Source of the DNA: Candidatus Nitrotoga sp. CP45
GTDB lineage: Bacteria; Pseudomonadota; Gammaproteobacteria; Burkholderiales; Gallionellaceae
Direction: 5' to 3'
Assembly (NCBI GenBank): GCA_003402375.1
Contig: QFXJ01000012.1
Coordinates: 34,586-98,585 of the forward strand
Length of the DNA: 64,000 nucleotides
Under the pieces are notes generated by a model. It saw only the letters and a list, made by a program, of their open reading frames with translations. It was not told the origin of the DNA and did not search any database. The translations under genes and the position numbers were made by a program. Positions 28,227 to 37,058 of the stretch are shown here, one piece after another (position 1 is the first letter of the stretch; each line of letters starts with the position of its first letter).

Positions 28227-28652
28227 ATGTTCCGCGAATTTAATGTCACGCTGGTGTTAGCGCTGGTGGTTGTCGCCGGATTAATTTCCGCCCCGGCTTT
28301 CGCGCAAACGCCTGAGGAGGCGCTGGCTTCCATTCAAAGCGATGCGGCCAAGGCTAATTCGGGTTTCAAGGGGTTTTCAGCTGCGCGCGGGGAGAATTTT
28401 TTCAAGGTAAAACACGGTAATGAATGGAGCTGCGCCTCCTGCCATACCGAAAATCCGGCTACGCCAGGCAAGCATGCAAAGACCGGCAAAGTTATACGGC
28501 CGTTTGCGCCATCTGCTAATGCAGAGCGATTCACTGACCCAGGCAAGGTAGCAAAATGGTTCAAGCGCAACTGTAACGACGTGCTTGATCGCGTTTGCTC
28601 ACCGCAGGAAATAGGCGATGTGCTTACTTATCTGCTTACCATTAAAAAATAA
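28227..28652 (+). CDS. SHP-like monoheme cytochrome c (DUF1924)
   Basis: The 141-residue product has a signal peptide ending in AFA (about residue 26) and one heme c site, CASCH at residues 69-73. The rest matches small high-spin cytochromes of the SHP/DUF1924 type (FFKVKHGNEWSCASCH, RNCNDVLDRVCSPQEIGDVLTYL). SHP binds oxygen or NO-type ligands weakly and is known to be paired with a diheme cytochrome and a cytochrome b, exactly the two genes that follow. It would be periplasmic. A very strong Shine-Dalgarno AAGGAGGTG precedes the start. Confidence 0.88.
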   Translation: MFREFNVTLVLALVVVAGLISAPAFAQTPEEALASIQSDAAKANSGFKGFSAARGENFFKVKHGNEWSCASCHTENPATPGKHAKTGKVIRPFAPSANAERFTDPGKVAKWFKRNCNDVLDRVCSPQEIGDVLTYLLTIKK

Positions 28653-28666
28653 TCAAGGAGATTGAT

Positions 28667-29185
28667 ATGTCAAAATATTATAAAAATTTTCCACGTAGAC
28701 TTGTTTCGGCCTTGCTGGTTATGGGTGTGGCGATGTCCTTCGCGCAGGCAGGTGATCGCGCTGAAAAATACAGCGGCGAAAATCGCGGCAAACCAGCTCA
28801 ACCTTCACAAATTAACGCAAAATTTCAGCAGGAATGTTCTACCTGCCACATCGCATATGCGCCAGGATTGCTGCCTGCTGCATCCTGGCGCAAGGTCATG
28901 GGCGGTCTAAATAAGCATTTCGGTTCGGATGCTTCGTTGACAGTTCAGGAAAACAAGGAGATCACCGCTTTTCTGGTGAACAATGCTTCCAACCGCTGGA
29001 GTGCGTCGACAGCGCCATTGCGGATCACTGAGACTGCTTGGTTTAAGCGCAAGCACGATAGCCACGAAATTCCCCCGACTGTTTGGAAGAATCCAAAGGT
29101 GAAGAGCCCGGCTAATTGTGCGGCCTGCCATCAACAGGCGGATCGGGGTGATTTCAGTGAACGTAATATAAAAATACCCAAGTAA
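28667..29185 (+). CDS. Diheme cytochrome c (DHC-like)
   Basis: The 172-residue periplasmic protein starts with a signal peptide (to about residue 28) and carries two heme c sites, CSTCH at 57-61 and CAACH at 151-155. WRKVMGGLNKHFG and WFKRKHDSHEI are typical of the DHC family, the electron donor to SHP in Rhodobacter. It lies 14 bp after the SHP gene with its own AAGGAG, and 12 bp before the cytochrome b gene, so the three form an operon passing electrons from the membrane to SHP. Confidence 0.9.
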   Translation: MSKYYKNFPRRLVSALLVMGVAMSFAQAGDRAEKYSGENRGKPAQPSQINAKFQQECSTCHIAYAPGLLPAASWRKVMGGLNKHFGSDASLTVQENKEITAFLVNNASNRWSASTAPLRITETAWFKRKHDSHEIPPTVWKNPKVKSPANCAACHQQADRGDFSERNIKIPK

Positions 29186-29197
29186 AAGGAGATCATC

Positions 29198-29863
29198 ATG
29201 AGTCAACGTATATTGGTTTGGGATGTGCCGACGCGGGTTTTCCATTGGCTGCTGGTACTGTCATTCAGCGGCGCGTTTCTAACTGCTGAAACGGAGCGTT
29301 ACCGCGATATCCATGTGGTGCTCGGCTACACCTTGCTCGGCTTAATTGCGTTCAGGTTTCTGTGGGGATTTTTCGGCACGCGCTATGCAAAGTTCCGTTC
29401 TTTTTTCTTCAAACCCCGCGAAATTATTGCTTATTCGATATCGCTGCTCAAGGGAAAACCCCCGCATTATGTGGGACACAATCCAGCTGGAAGTGTGGCG
29501 ATCTGGTTGCTGTTGATACTGGGTATCTTGTCTGGAGTAACCGGGGTGATATTGTTTCAAGACATCGGTGGCGATGTGATGGAAGAGTTACATGAGGTCA
29601 CATCCAATGCCATGCTGGCCATAGTATTTGTCCACATAGCCGGGGTGGTGGTGAGCAGCTTAATGCACCGCGAGAATCTGGTGCGCTCCATGGTAAACGG
29701 TTTTAAATCCGCAGAGCCGAATGACGGTATCCGTCGCTCATATCTTTGGCTGGGTGTCATAATGCTGGTCAGTGTTGTGGCATTCTGGGCTGGTTACCCA
29801 GCAACCGGCTTGGTGACAACAAGTGAGAAAGTGGCGCAAGTCGGGCAACACAGCAATGACTGA
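29198..29863 (+). CDS. Cytochrome b561-type membrane protein
   Basis: A 221-residue integral membrane protein with four main hydrophobic segments and His residues on them (VFHWLLVLSF, HVVLGYTLLG, LHEVTSNAML, FVHIAGVVV) suited to ligate two b hemes. This matches the bacterial b561/Ni-Fe hydrogenase cytochrome b family. Following the SHP and DHC genes directly, with AAGGAGATCATC before its ATG, it probably oxidises quinol and feeds the diheme cytochrome. A fifth hydrophobic segment near the C-terminus (VIMLVSVVAFWAGY) is an addition. Confidence 0.9.
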   Translation: MSQRILVWDVPTRVFHWLLVLSFSGAFLTAETERYRDIHVVLGYTLLGLIAFRFLWGFFGTRYAKFRSFFFKPREIIAYSISLLKGKPPHYVGHNPAGSVAIWLLLILGILSGVTGVILFQDIGGDVMEELHEVTSNAMLAIVFVHIAGVVVSSLMHRENLVRSMVNGFKSAEPNDGIRRSYLWLGVIMLVSVVAFWAGYPATGLVTTSEKVAQVGQHSND

Positions 29864-29890
29864 AAATTGATATTTTTTGCAAGCAACAAT

Positions 29891-30039
29891 TTAAGGGCAC
29901 CTCTAAAAATTAAGAGTTCTAAACAAGACTAGGCGCGAATAAAAAATGTTGACGCAGCATATAATTGATATGTAAGGAAACATTTTTTGTGAGCAACAAC
30001 GTATTGTAACGAAATCTGAATTTTTAGAGGTGCCCTTAA
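29891..30039. mobile_element. MITE-like palindromic element, copy 1
   Basis: A 149-bp element with 21-bp perfect terminal inverted repeats (TTAAGGGCACCTCTAAAAATT and its complement) and a nested inverted pair inside (AAAAAATGTT at 29941-29950, AACATTTTTT at 29979-29988). It lies between the cytochrome b gene and the response regulator gene. Copy 2 at 34530 differs by only two internal bases, and a rearranged copy 3 lies at 36899. It has no coding capacity. If the element itself runs AGGG...CCCT, it is flanked by TA on both sides, a possible 2-bp target duplication. Confidence 0.85.
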
Positions 30040-30081
30040 AACAAAATCGCAACAGTTCTGCGCCATTGTTTAGGTGAAAAA

Positions 30082-30762
30082 ATGCGCATATTGGTGGTCG
30101 AAGACGATGCCCTGCTGGGCGATGCGATCCAGGCTGGTTTGAGACAATCCGGCTACGCCGTGGATTGGATGAAAGACGGAGTCTCGGCAGCGCAGGCGCT
30201 CACTACCGAGCCCTACGCGGCAGTGGTTCTGGATTTGGGGCTGCCGCGTCTTTCCGGATTGGAAGTGCTGCACCGTCTGCGCAGCCGAAATATCCAAGCA
30301 AATGCCCAGACACCCGTGTTGATCCTGACCGCGATGGATACGGTGGATGACCGCATCAAAGGGCTGGATACCGGTGCAGATGACTATATGGTCAAGCCAT
30401 TTGACATGGGGGAATTGGCGGCCCGCTTGCGCGCACTGGTGCGCCGCGCCAGCGGGAAGACTGCCCCGTTACTACAGGTTTCCGGAGTCAAGCTTGATCC
30501 CGCTGCCCATTGTGTGCTGTACCAGGACAAACCGGTGGAGCTTTCAGCCAAGGAATTCGCATTGTTGCACGCCTTGATGCTCAACTCGGGAAAAGTGCTT
30601 TCACGCGCCCGGCTTGAAGAACAACTTTATGCTTGGGGCGATGAGGTCGAAAGCAACACGGTGGAAGTGCATATCCATCATCTGCGCCGCAAGCTTTTTC
30701 CTGAACTGATCGAAACCATACGCGGTGTGGGCTACTTAATGCCGCGCGATAAGGCAATCTAA
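30082..30762 (+). CDS. OmpR-family response regulator (QseB/PmrA-like)
   Basis: The 226-residue protein has an N-terminal receiver domain (acidic pair ED at 7-8, phospho-acceptor Asp51 in VVLDLGLP, Thr in LTAMD, Lys in VKPFD) and a C-terminal winged-helix DNA-binding domain (ELSAKEFALLHALM, VEVHIHHLRRKLF). The kinase gene starts 1 bp after its stop. Directly downstream of the SHP/DHC/cytochrome b genes, it is well placed to control them, as is common for this operon type, but the MITE at 29891 now lies between. Confidence 0.93.
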   Translation: MRILVVEDDALLGDAIQAGLRQSGYAVDWMKDGVSAAQALTTEPYAAVVLDLGLPRLSGLEVLHRLRSRNIQANAQTPVLILTAMDTVDDRIKGLDTGADDYMVKPFDMGELAARLRALVRRASGKTAPLLQVSGVKLDPAAHCVLYQDKPVELSAKEFALLHALMLNSGKVLSRARLEEQLYAWGDEVESNTVEVHIHHLRRKLFPELIETIRGVGYLMPRDKAI

Positions 30763-30763
30763 A

Positions 30764-32098
30764 ATGTGGCGACGCACATCACTCAAACAACGGCTGCTTG
30801 TTTTGGCGCTGACGGCGATCACACTGGTCTGGCTCGGTGTGACTGCATTTACCTACCATAATGCGCGCGAGGAGTTCGACGAGGTGCTGGATGCGCACCT
30901 GGCGCAGGCGGCTGCACTATTGGTTGTCCAATCATCGCATGATCTTGACGAACTCGAAACAGAGCATGCGCCGCTGCTGCACAAGTATGCCCGCCGGGTC
31001 GCGTTTCAAGTATGGGATAAAGGGCATCAGCTCCGCCTGCATTCCGCCAACGCTCCGCAACAACCTTTGGCGGCCAACGAAGAGCGCGGCTTCAGCGACC
31101 ACACCATCGACGGGCACCACTGGCGCGTATTCAGCACTTGGAATGAATCCGCCGAATATTTGATCCAAGTGGCGGAACGTGCCGATGTGCGCGACGAACT
31201 GGCGCGCGGTATCGCTGGCAATATGCTCAAGCCACTGTTTATTTCTTTACCGTTACTGGCACTGCTGCTATGGATTGCAGTGGCGCGCGGCTTACGCCCG
31301 CTGGACAAGTTGACTCGTGAAGTGGAACAGCGCGCGCCGGACAATCTTGCCGCGCTGGATGCGTCATCCGCCCCGCGCGAAGTGGTGCCGCTGATCGAGC
31401 GGCTCAACCGGCTATTCACCCGCATCGAAGCTTCCATGCAAAAAGAGCGGCGTTTTACCGCAGACGCCGCGCATGAATTACGCACCCCGGTGGCCGCGAT
31501 CAAGGCGCAAGCGCAAGTGGCCAGAGCGGCTAGCAGTGAAGCGGAGCGCAACCATGCGCTCGACAACGCGATTCTCGGTTGTGACCGAGCAGCCCATCTG
31601 ATCGAACAATTACTGACCCTTGCCCGCATCGACACCTTGGGCAATGACGTAACTGAAGCCTGCCAGCTGAGAGTTATCGCCGCTGAGGTAATCGCCGCAA
31701 TCGCCCCGGCTGCACTGAGCCAACACGTACGACTCGAATTGACAGAAGGCGCCGAAGTGGAGGTACGTTGCAACCCGGTATTGCTGCGCATCCTATTGCG
31801 CAATCTAATCGACAATGCCGTGCGCCACACGCAGCCGGGAACATCGGTTTGGGTCAGTATCACCCATCAGCAAGGACTTGCTTGTCTGTCGGTAAATGAT
31901 AATGGGCCTGGCATTCCGGAAGAGGAACTGGCAAGGGTCTCGGAAAGGTTCTATCGCCCCATAGGCACAAACGCCAGCGGTAGTGGTTTGGGGCTATCTA
32001 TCGTCAATCGTATCGCCGAGATTCATGGTGCTTCCCTGCGAATCGCGCCACAGATTTCAGGAACTGGATTGAGTGTAACGGTGGTTTTCAAGCTATAA
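30764..32098 (+). CDS. Sensor histidine kinase (QseC-like)
   Basis: A membrane kinase of 444 residues: a transmembrane helix at about 10-30, a periplasmic sensor region (about 31-155), a second helix at 156-175, a HAMP-like linker, and the kinase core with phosphorylated His237 in AAHELRTP. The N box (NLIDNAVRHT), G1 (DNGPGIPEEEL) and G2 (GSGLGLSIV) follow. It pairs with the regulator just upstream (1-bp gap). The stimulus is not evident; the periplasmic region is short and polar. Confidence 0.93.
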   Translation: MWRRTSLKQRLLVLALTAITLVWLGVTAFTYHNAREEFDEVLDAHLAQAAALLVVQSSHDLDELETEHAPLLHKYARRVAFQVWDKGHQLRLHSANAPQQPLAANEERGFSDHTIDGHHWRVFSTWNESAEYLIQVAERADVRDELARGIAGNMLKPLFISLPLLALLLWIAVARGLRPLDKLTREVEQRAPDNLAALDASSAPREVVPLIERLNRLFTRIEASMQKERRFTADAAHELRTPVAAIKAQAQVARAASSEAERNHALDNAILGCDRAAHLIEQLLTLARIDTLGNDVTEACQLRVIAAEVIAAIAPAALSQHVRLELTEGAEVEVRCNPVLLRILLRNLIDNAVRHTQPGTSVWVSITHQQGLACLSVNDNGPGIPEEELARVSERFYRPIGTNASGSGLGLSIVNRIAEIHGASLRIAPQISGTGLSVTVVFKL

Positions 32099-32230
32099 CA
32101 TTAAGCTGAAACGACTGAGTACAGGGGTATGTCAAACTATACTTATTCTTGAATTAACCCGGTGAAAATTGCATATGAATTTGATAAAAGACTTAATATG
32201 TGGCATGCGATATGGTTTTGAGCGTAAAAA

Positions 32231-32256
32231 AACGGGCAATTTTTCAATTGCCCGTT
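32231..32256 (-). terminator. Rho-independent terminator of the outer-membrane protein gene
   Basis: AACGGGCAATT and AATTGCCCGTT form an 11-bp stem with a 4-base loop. On the minus strand it is followed by a run of seven T. It lies 23 bp beyond the stop of the gene at 32279 and could also slow transcription arriving from the kinase gene. Confidence 0.8.
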
Positions 32257-32278
32257 TGCGCATCGGTAAAACAAAACA

Positions 32279-32905
32279 TTAGAATTTAAACGTGATACCG
32301 GCCGACACAAAATCGACGTCAGTTTCACCAGTAGTAGCATCATCCCCCATCTTTTTTAAACGCTCCCACTCTGCACGAAAAGCGAGATTCGAAGCAAAGT
32401 CGTACTTTGCGCCGAAGCCGAAGTTAGCGCCAGTGCTGGATTCTTTTTGGTTGTTCCCAGCAAAACCAATGGCGGAAACACCAGTTTTTAGCTCGCTTCT
32501 AACCAAACCAAGTTTGCCGAATACAGAAAACCCATAGCTAATAGGTGCCGTAAAAACACCTGCCAATCCCCAAGCAGTAGCTTTGGCAGATAAGTTAGCA
32601 GGAATAACGGTGCTGCCATTCAATATGGTGCCATTGGCAGTAGCTTTACCCAAGTCGAAATAGGTGGCTTCGATTCCCCATACTGGGTCGATCTGGTAAC
32701 CACCATATATCTTATATCCAGTATCTTTGTCATCAATATTGGTGGCCACACCAGGCTCGATGTCTTTGAATTTAGACTGGCCAACACTGCCGCCGACGTA
32801 ATATGTGGATTGGCCTGTTGCGGGAGCCGCTATTGATGCGGGGACAATCAAAGCGCTTCCTGTTCCCAGCAGTGCAACTGTACAAACTATTTTTTTCAGT
32901 TTCAT
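32279..32905 (-). CDS. Outer-membrane beta-barrel protein (OmpA/OmpW-like porin family)
   Basis: The 208-residue product starts with a signal peptide ending in SIAA (about residue 26). The mature part shows alternating strands with Tyr/Gly (TYYVGGSVGQSKF, GYKIYGGYQIDPVWGIEATYFDLG) and ends in a C-terminal Phe (AGITFKF), the recognition signal for the BAM complex. This matches eight-stranded opacity/OmpA-like barrels. No peptidoglycan-binding domain is attached. It may be a small channel or structural barrel. Monocistronic, with its own terminator. Confidence 0.85.
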   Translation of the reverse strand: MKLKKIVCTVALLGTGSALIVPASIAAPATGQSTYYVGGSVGQSKFKDIEPGVATNIDDKDTGYKIYGGYQIDPVWGIEATYFDLGKATANGTILNGSTVIPANLSAKATAWGLAGVFTAPISYGFSVFGKLGLVRSELKTGVSAIGFAGNNQKESSTGANFGFGAKYDFASNLAFRAEWERLKKMGDDATTGETDVDFVSAGITFKF

Positions 32906-33165
32906 GATTTACCCTTTCGCGTAGTTGAAAATTTTGCTTCGATAAAAACTTTACTTCCTAAACAATAGGTTAAAATACAACCCTTTTTGTAAGAAAGATC
33001 CGTCTTAATAATATTTCCCTTGCTATTTAAGGACTCTAGCGCAAATTTGTCATGCCTACGCGGGTAATCCATCTTTATGATAGCGAACAAAGTTGCTTCG
33101 CTACATTATTATTTTATCTTCTGGCAGTTCAGGTTTAAATACCGGCGCATTTGAGTTTAATGGAT

Positions 33166-33528
33166 TTATCCGCCGCGCGCATATAACGCTTCCAGCAATT
33201 CCACTTCAAACACCAGTGTTGCATTCGGCGGGATGGCGCGTCCTGCGCCACGCGCGCCATAGCCTAGTGACGCTGGAATAGTCAGTTTACGCACACCACC
33301 GACCTGCATGCCTTGCACCCCTTCATCCCAGCCAGCTATCACTTCTCTTGCGCCGAGAGTGAATTGGAAAGGATCATTTCTATCTTTGCTGGAGTCGAAT
33401 TTAGTGCCATCTGTAAGCCATCCGGTGTAATGCACGGTAACGGTGTGTCCGCCTTGGGCGGGAGCTCCCCCATTACCAATGGTGATGTCTTCATATTGCA
33501 ATCCGGATGGGGTAGTGATTGTAGTCAT
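33166..33528 (-). CDS. FKBP-type peptidyl-prolyl cis-trans isomerase
   Basis: A compact cytoplasmic FKBP domain of 120 residues without a signal peptide: [53 protein letters not shown] and [14 protein letters not shown] cover the fold and the aromatic active-site residues (Tyr, Asp, Trp). It catalyses proline isomerisation in protein folding. It precedes no partner; folD is the next gene downstream on the same strand after about 57 bp. Confidence 0.95.
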   Translation of the reverse strand: MTTITTPSGLQYEDITIGNGGAPAQGGHTVTVHYTGWLTDGTKFDSSKDRNDPFQFTLGAREVIAGWDEGVQGMQVGGVRKLTIPASLGYGARGAGRAIPPNATLVFEVELLEALYARGG

Positions 33529-33585
33529 GTTTTTCCTTGTGAGTTGGTTTAGAGTTCGTTATTCCCGCTTTTGTTGGAATGACGG

Positions 33586-34443
33586 TTATTCTTGCTTTTT
33601 TACACGTTCTGCCGCTTGTATGGTATTCGCTATCAGCATGGTAATAGTCATTGGGCCAACGCCGCCGGGCACAGGGGTGATATAGCCCGCTACCTCTTTT
33701 GCACTTTCAAAATCAATGTCGCCCACTAATTTGCCGTTTGGCAGACGGTTAATACCGACATCAATTACGACTGCGCCGGGTTTAATCATATCGCCAGTAA
33801 TCATCTGGGGTTTGCCAGTAGCGACCACTAAAATATCGGCATCCCGTGTGTGTTTGCCAAGGTTCACCGTCTTGGAAGTGCAAATGGTGACGGTGGCGTT
33901 TTTATGCAACAGCAGAAGCGCCATTGGTTTGCCGACGATATTGCTACGGCCAATTACCACGGCGTGTTTGCCTTCGATTTCTATACCCATTTTCTCCAGC
34001 AATTTCATTGTACCAGAAGGTGTGCAGGGCGGAAATAAGGTGGTACCGGTGACTAATGCGCCGACATTCATCGGATGAAATCCATCTACGTCCTTGTTCG
34101 GGCTGATGGCTTCCAGCACCTTTTGACTATCGATGTGATTGGGCAAGGGGAGCTGTATCAGCAGACCATGGATCGCCGGGTTAACATTCAATTCAGCAAT
34201 CTTTGCCAGCAGTGTTGATTCTTGTGTGTCTGCGGGCAGGGCAATATGTTCGGAATAAAGCCCGACTTCGGCGCAGGCCTTTACCTTGTTGCCAACATAC
34301 ACCTTTGAGGCAGGGTCTTCACCCACGATGATGACGGCCAAGCCTGGAGTTATACCGCGCGACTTTAGCACATCCACACGTGCCTTCCACTCGGTGCGTA
34401 ATTCTTGAGCGATAGCCTTGCCGTCAATGATGCGAGCTGTCAT
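33586..34443 (-). CDS. folD: Bifunctional methylene-THF dehydrogenase/cyclohydrolase FolD
   Basis: FolD interconverts methylene-, methenyl- and formyl-tetrahydrofolate in the cytoplasm. The 285-residue sequence has the substrate-site region [11 protein letters not shown], the PLP-x-H (LPLPNHI) and KDVDGF motifs, the NADP-binding [11 protein letters not shown] and the C-terminal PGGVGPMT. Length and motif order are standard. Copy 2 of the MITE-like element lies about 85 bp upstream of its start. Confidence 0.97.
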   Translation of the reverse strand: MTARIIDGKAIAQELRTEWKARVDVLKSRGITPGLAVIIVGEDPASKVYVGNKVKACAEVGLYSEHIALPADTQESTLLAKIAELNVNPAIHGLLIQLPLPNHIDSQKVLEAISPNKDVDGFHPMNVGALVTGTTLFPPCTPSGTMKLLEKMGIEIEGKHAVVIGRSNIVGKPMALLLLHKNATVTICTSKTVNLGKHTRDADILVVATGKPQMITGDMIKPGAVVIDVGINRLPNGKLVGDIDFESAKEVAGYITPVPGGVGPMTITMLIANTIQAAERVKKQE

Positions 34444-34529
34444 TTTTTATTCCTTGTGATTAAAACGGAGGTCTTTTTGATGCGTTTGATAGTTGGCAAC
34501 CTCGGTCATGATTTGTAATAGGTTTAGTC

Positions 34530-34673
34530 AAGGGCACCTCTAAAAATTAAGAGTTCTAAACAAGACTAGGCGCGAATAAAAAATGTTGACGCAGCATATA
34601 ATTAATATGTAAGGAAACATTTTTTGTGAGCAACAACGTATTGTGACGAAATCTGAATTTTTAGAGGTGCCCT
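34530..34673. mobile_element. MITE-like palindromic element, copy 2
   Basis: Nearly identical to copy 1 (two internal substitutions over about 143 bp), with terminal repeats AGGGCACCTC... and ...GAGGTGCCCT. It is flanked by CA on both sides, a possible 2-bp target duplication. It lies between folD and the end of hppA. The near identity of two copies 4.6 kb apart points to recent mobility. Confidence 0.85.
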
Positions 34674-34786
34674 CAACAAAAAAAGCATCCTGAATCTTGC
34701 CCAACTTGGGTTCATGATGTGAGTTTTTGTGCACTGAAAGATGCGAATTGTAACATTCAGCGTATAGAACATAAGGGCGAGAAAAT

Positions 34787-34807
34787 GGGGGCTTAGCGGT
34801 AGCCCCC
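34787..34807 (-). terminator. Probable terminator downstream of hppA
   Basis: GGGGGCT (34787-34793) and AGCCCCC (34801-34807) form a GC-rich 7-bp stem with a 7-base loop; on the minus strand ATTTTC follows. It lies 50 bp beyond the hppA stop. The T-tract is short, so confidence is moderate. Confidence 0.6.
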
Positions 34808-34825
34808 TAAATGATCTACTGAATG

Positions 34826-34862
34826 GGGGTTCATAACTGGAGTTCATAATTGGGATTCATAA
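34826..34862. repeat. Three 13-bp tandem units at the hppA stop codon
   Basis: TTCATAA occurs at 34830, 34843 and 34856, exactly 13 bp apart, in units such as TGGGATTCATAAC. The last unit contains the end of hppA (TTA TGA on the minus strand), so the 3' end of the gene seems to have been duplicated by slippage. Confidence 0.7.
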
Positions 34863-36884
34863 CAAAGGTACGATCATTAGCGCCACAATGTTCATAATTT
34901 TGATTAGCGGATTGATGGCAGGGCCAGCGGTATCCTTATAGGGATCGCCGACGGTATCGCCCGTTACCGCTGCCTTATGGGCTTCGGAGCCTTTGCCGCC
35001 GAAGTTGCCCTCTTCAATATACTTTTTGGCGTTATCCCATGCGCCACCACCGTTGGTCATGGAAATTGCCACGAAAATGCCAGTTACGATGGCGCCAACG
35101 AGCACGCCGCCCAATGCTTGTGCGCCAAGGGCTAAGCCAACAATTACCGGGACTGCGACCGGCAACAATGAGGGCACGATCATTTCCCTGATAGCTGCTT
35201 TGGTCAACATATCAACGCAAGTTCCATATTCAGGCTTGCCGGTACCTTCCAAGATGCCGGGAATTTCCTTGAATTGGCGGCGTACTTCCACCACCACAGA
35301 ACTGGCGGCACGGCCGACCGCTTCCATGCCCATGGCAGCGAATAAATAGGGCACCATACCGCCGATGAAAAGGCCGATGATTACCATGTGATTAGATAAA
35401 TCGAAAGTCAATCCCGGGTGATTGAAAGAAAGCGCATGGGTGTAATCGGCAAACAGCACCAGTGCCGCGAGGCCAGCGGAGCCGATGGCGTAGCCCTTGG
35501 TCACGGCCTTGGTGGTATTGCCTACCGCGTCGAGGGGGTCTGTGATGTTGCGGATGTTGTTCGGCAGCTTGGCCATTTCGGCAATACCACCGGCGTTGTC
35601 GGTGATCGGGCCAAAGGCATCAAGCGCCACGATGATCCCAGCCATAGAGAGCATCGAGGTCGCGGCGATAGCGATCCCATACAATCCGGCCAGTTCATAG
35701 GCACTCCAGATGGCCATGCATACCGCCAATACTGGCGCAGCGGTAGACTTCATTGATACTCCCAAGCCGGCGATCACATTGGTGCCGTGGCCAGTGGTGG
35801 AGGCTTCAGCAATATGTCTTACCGGGCTGTATTCAGTCGCTGTGTAGTATTCAGTGATCCACACCAGTGCGGCCGTCAACGCCAGTCCAACGAGAGCCGA
35901 ACCATATAGCGCGTTAACGGAATAAACGCCATTGTCGCCCATTAGCCACTGGGTGATGGGATAGAAAGCGATCAGCACCAACACGGCAGATGCTATCAAG
36001 CCGCGATAGAGCGCGTTCATAATCTTGCCACCTTCCCGTGCCGTTACGAAATAGGTGCCTACAATGGAAGCGATGATCGAGAATCCGCCCAGCGCCAGTG
36101 GATAGATCACCGCGTTTGAGCCGGAATTGGCCATCAGTAAACCACCCAAGAGCATGGTGGCGATGATAGTCACGACGTAAGTCTCAAACAGGTCGGCAGC
36201 CATGCCAGCGCAATCGCCGACATTGTCGCCGACATTATCGGCAATCACCGCTGGGTTGCGCGGGTCGTCCTCGGGAATGCCAACTTCGACTTTGCCCACC
36301 AAGTCTGCGCCTACGTCAGCCCCTTTGGTGAAGATACCGCCGCCCAGACGGGCAAAGATAGAAATCAGCGAGCCGCCGAAAGCCAGGCCAACCAAGGCAT
36401 GGGTTGCTTCCATAGGGGTACTGCCCATCGAAATAGTGAGGAAGGTGTAGTAGCCCACTATACCCAACAAACCCAAGCCGACTACCAACATGCCAGTGAT
36501 GGCCCCCCCTTTGAAAGCTACATTCAATGCTGCGTTGAGGCCGGCGTGTGCAGCTTGCGCGGTACGCACGTTGGCGCGCACCGACACGTGCATACCGATA
36601 TAGCCGGTTAGGCCCGACAGAATCGCACCGAGGGCGAAGCCTGTAGCGGTTTTCCAACCCAGCTCCGGTATAAGCAAAATTACCAGAAACAGCGTTACGC
36701 CGACGATGCCTATCGTGCTGTATTGCCGGTTAAGGTAAGCAGAAGCGCCTTCTTGTATGGCAGCGGCGATTTCGCGCATGCGATCGTTGCCGGTCGACTG
36801 GGCCAAAATCCATTTAACGGAAACAGCTCCATATACGAGCGCCCCCATTGCGCATAACAGGGCAAATATCAGGCCACCAGACAT
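34857..36884 (-). CDS. hppA: Membrane-bound proton-translocating pyrophosphatase, K+-independent type
   Basis: HppA couples hydrolysis of pyrophosphate to proton pumping across the inner membrane. The 675-residue, roughly 16-helix protein has the PPi-binding [22 protein letters not shown] and the [19 protein letters not shown] blocks, plus the C-terminal [20 protein letters not shown]. In the family the residue after GNTT distinguishes K+-dependent (Ala) from K+-independent (Lys) pumps; here it is GNTTKA, so K+-independent. It follows pfp on the same strand with MITE copy 3 between. GGGAG before the ATG serves as ribosome binding site. Confidence 0.96.
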   Translation of the reverse strand: MSGGLIFALLCAMGALVYGAVSVKWILAQSTGNDRMREIAAAIQEGASAYLNRQYSTIGIVGVTLFLVILLIPELGWKTATGFALGAILSGLTGYIGMHVSVRANVRTAQAAHAGLNAALNVAFKGGAITGMLVVGLGLLGIVGYYTFLTISMGSTPMEATHALVGLAFGGSLISIFARLGGGIFTKGADVGADLVGKVEVGIPEDDPRNPAVIADNVGDNVGDCAGMAADLFETYVVTIIATMLLGGLLMANSGSNAVIYPLALGGFSIIASIVGTYFVTAREGGKIMNALYRGLIASAVLVLIAFYPITQWLMGDNGVYSVNALYGSALVGLALTAALVWITEYYTATEYSPVRHIAEASTTGHGTNVIAGLGVSMKSTAAPVLAVCMAIWSAYELAGLYGIAIAATSMLSMAGIIVALDAFGPITDNAGGIAEMAKLPNNIRNITDPLDAVGNTTKAVTKGYAIGSAGLAALVLFADYTHALSFNHPGLTFDLSNHMVIIGLFIGGMVPYLFAAMGMEAVGRAASSVVVEVRRQFKEIPGILEGTGKPEYGTCVDMLTKAAIREMIVPSLLPVAVPVIVGLALGAQALGGVLVGAIVTGIFVAISMTNGGGAWDNAKKYIEEGNFGGKGSEAHKAAVTGDTVGDPYKDTAGPAINPLIKIMNIVALMIVPLL

Positions 36885-36898
36885 TAGTTTCTCCCTGT

Positions 36899-37058
36899 AG
36901 GGTACCTCTAAAAATTCAGAACTCTAAACAAAACTAGGCGCGAATAATTGATATATCAGGAAACATTTTTTATAAGTAACAAAGTATTGTGACGAGACGG
37001 GTTGAGCAGGCAATCCCCGAAGAGGATGCCCGCAAATCTCAATTTTTAGAGATGCCTT
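36899..37058. mobile_element. MITE-like palindromic element, copy 3 (diverged)
   Basis: The ends AGGGTACCTCTAAAAATT and AATTTTTAGAGATGCCTT match copies 1 and 2 with a few changes. It lacks the AAAAAATGTTGACGCAGCAT segment and carries instead about 40 bp (GACGGGTTGAGCAGGCAATC and following) not present in them. It fills the gap between pfp and hppA, and its right end overlaps the pfp stop codon. Confidence 0.75.
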
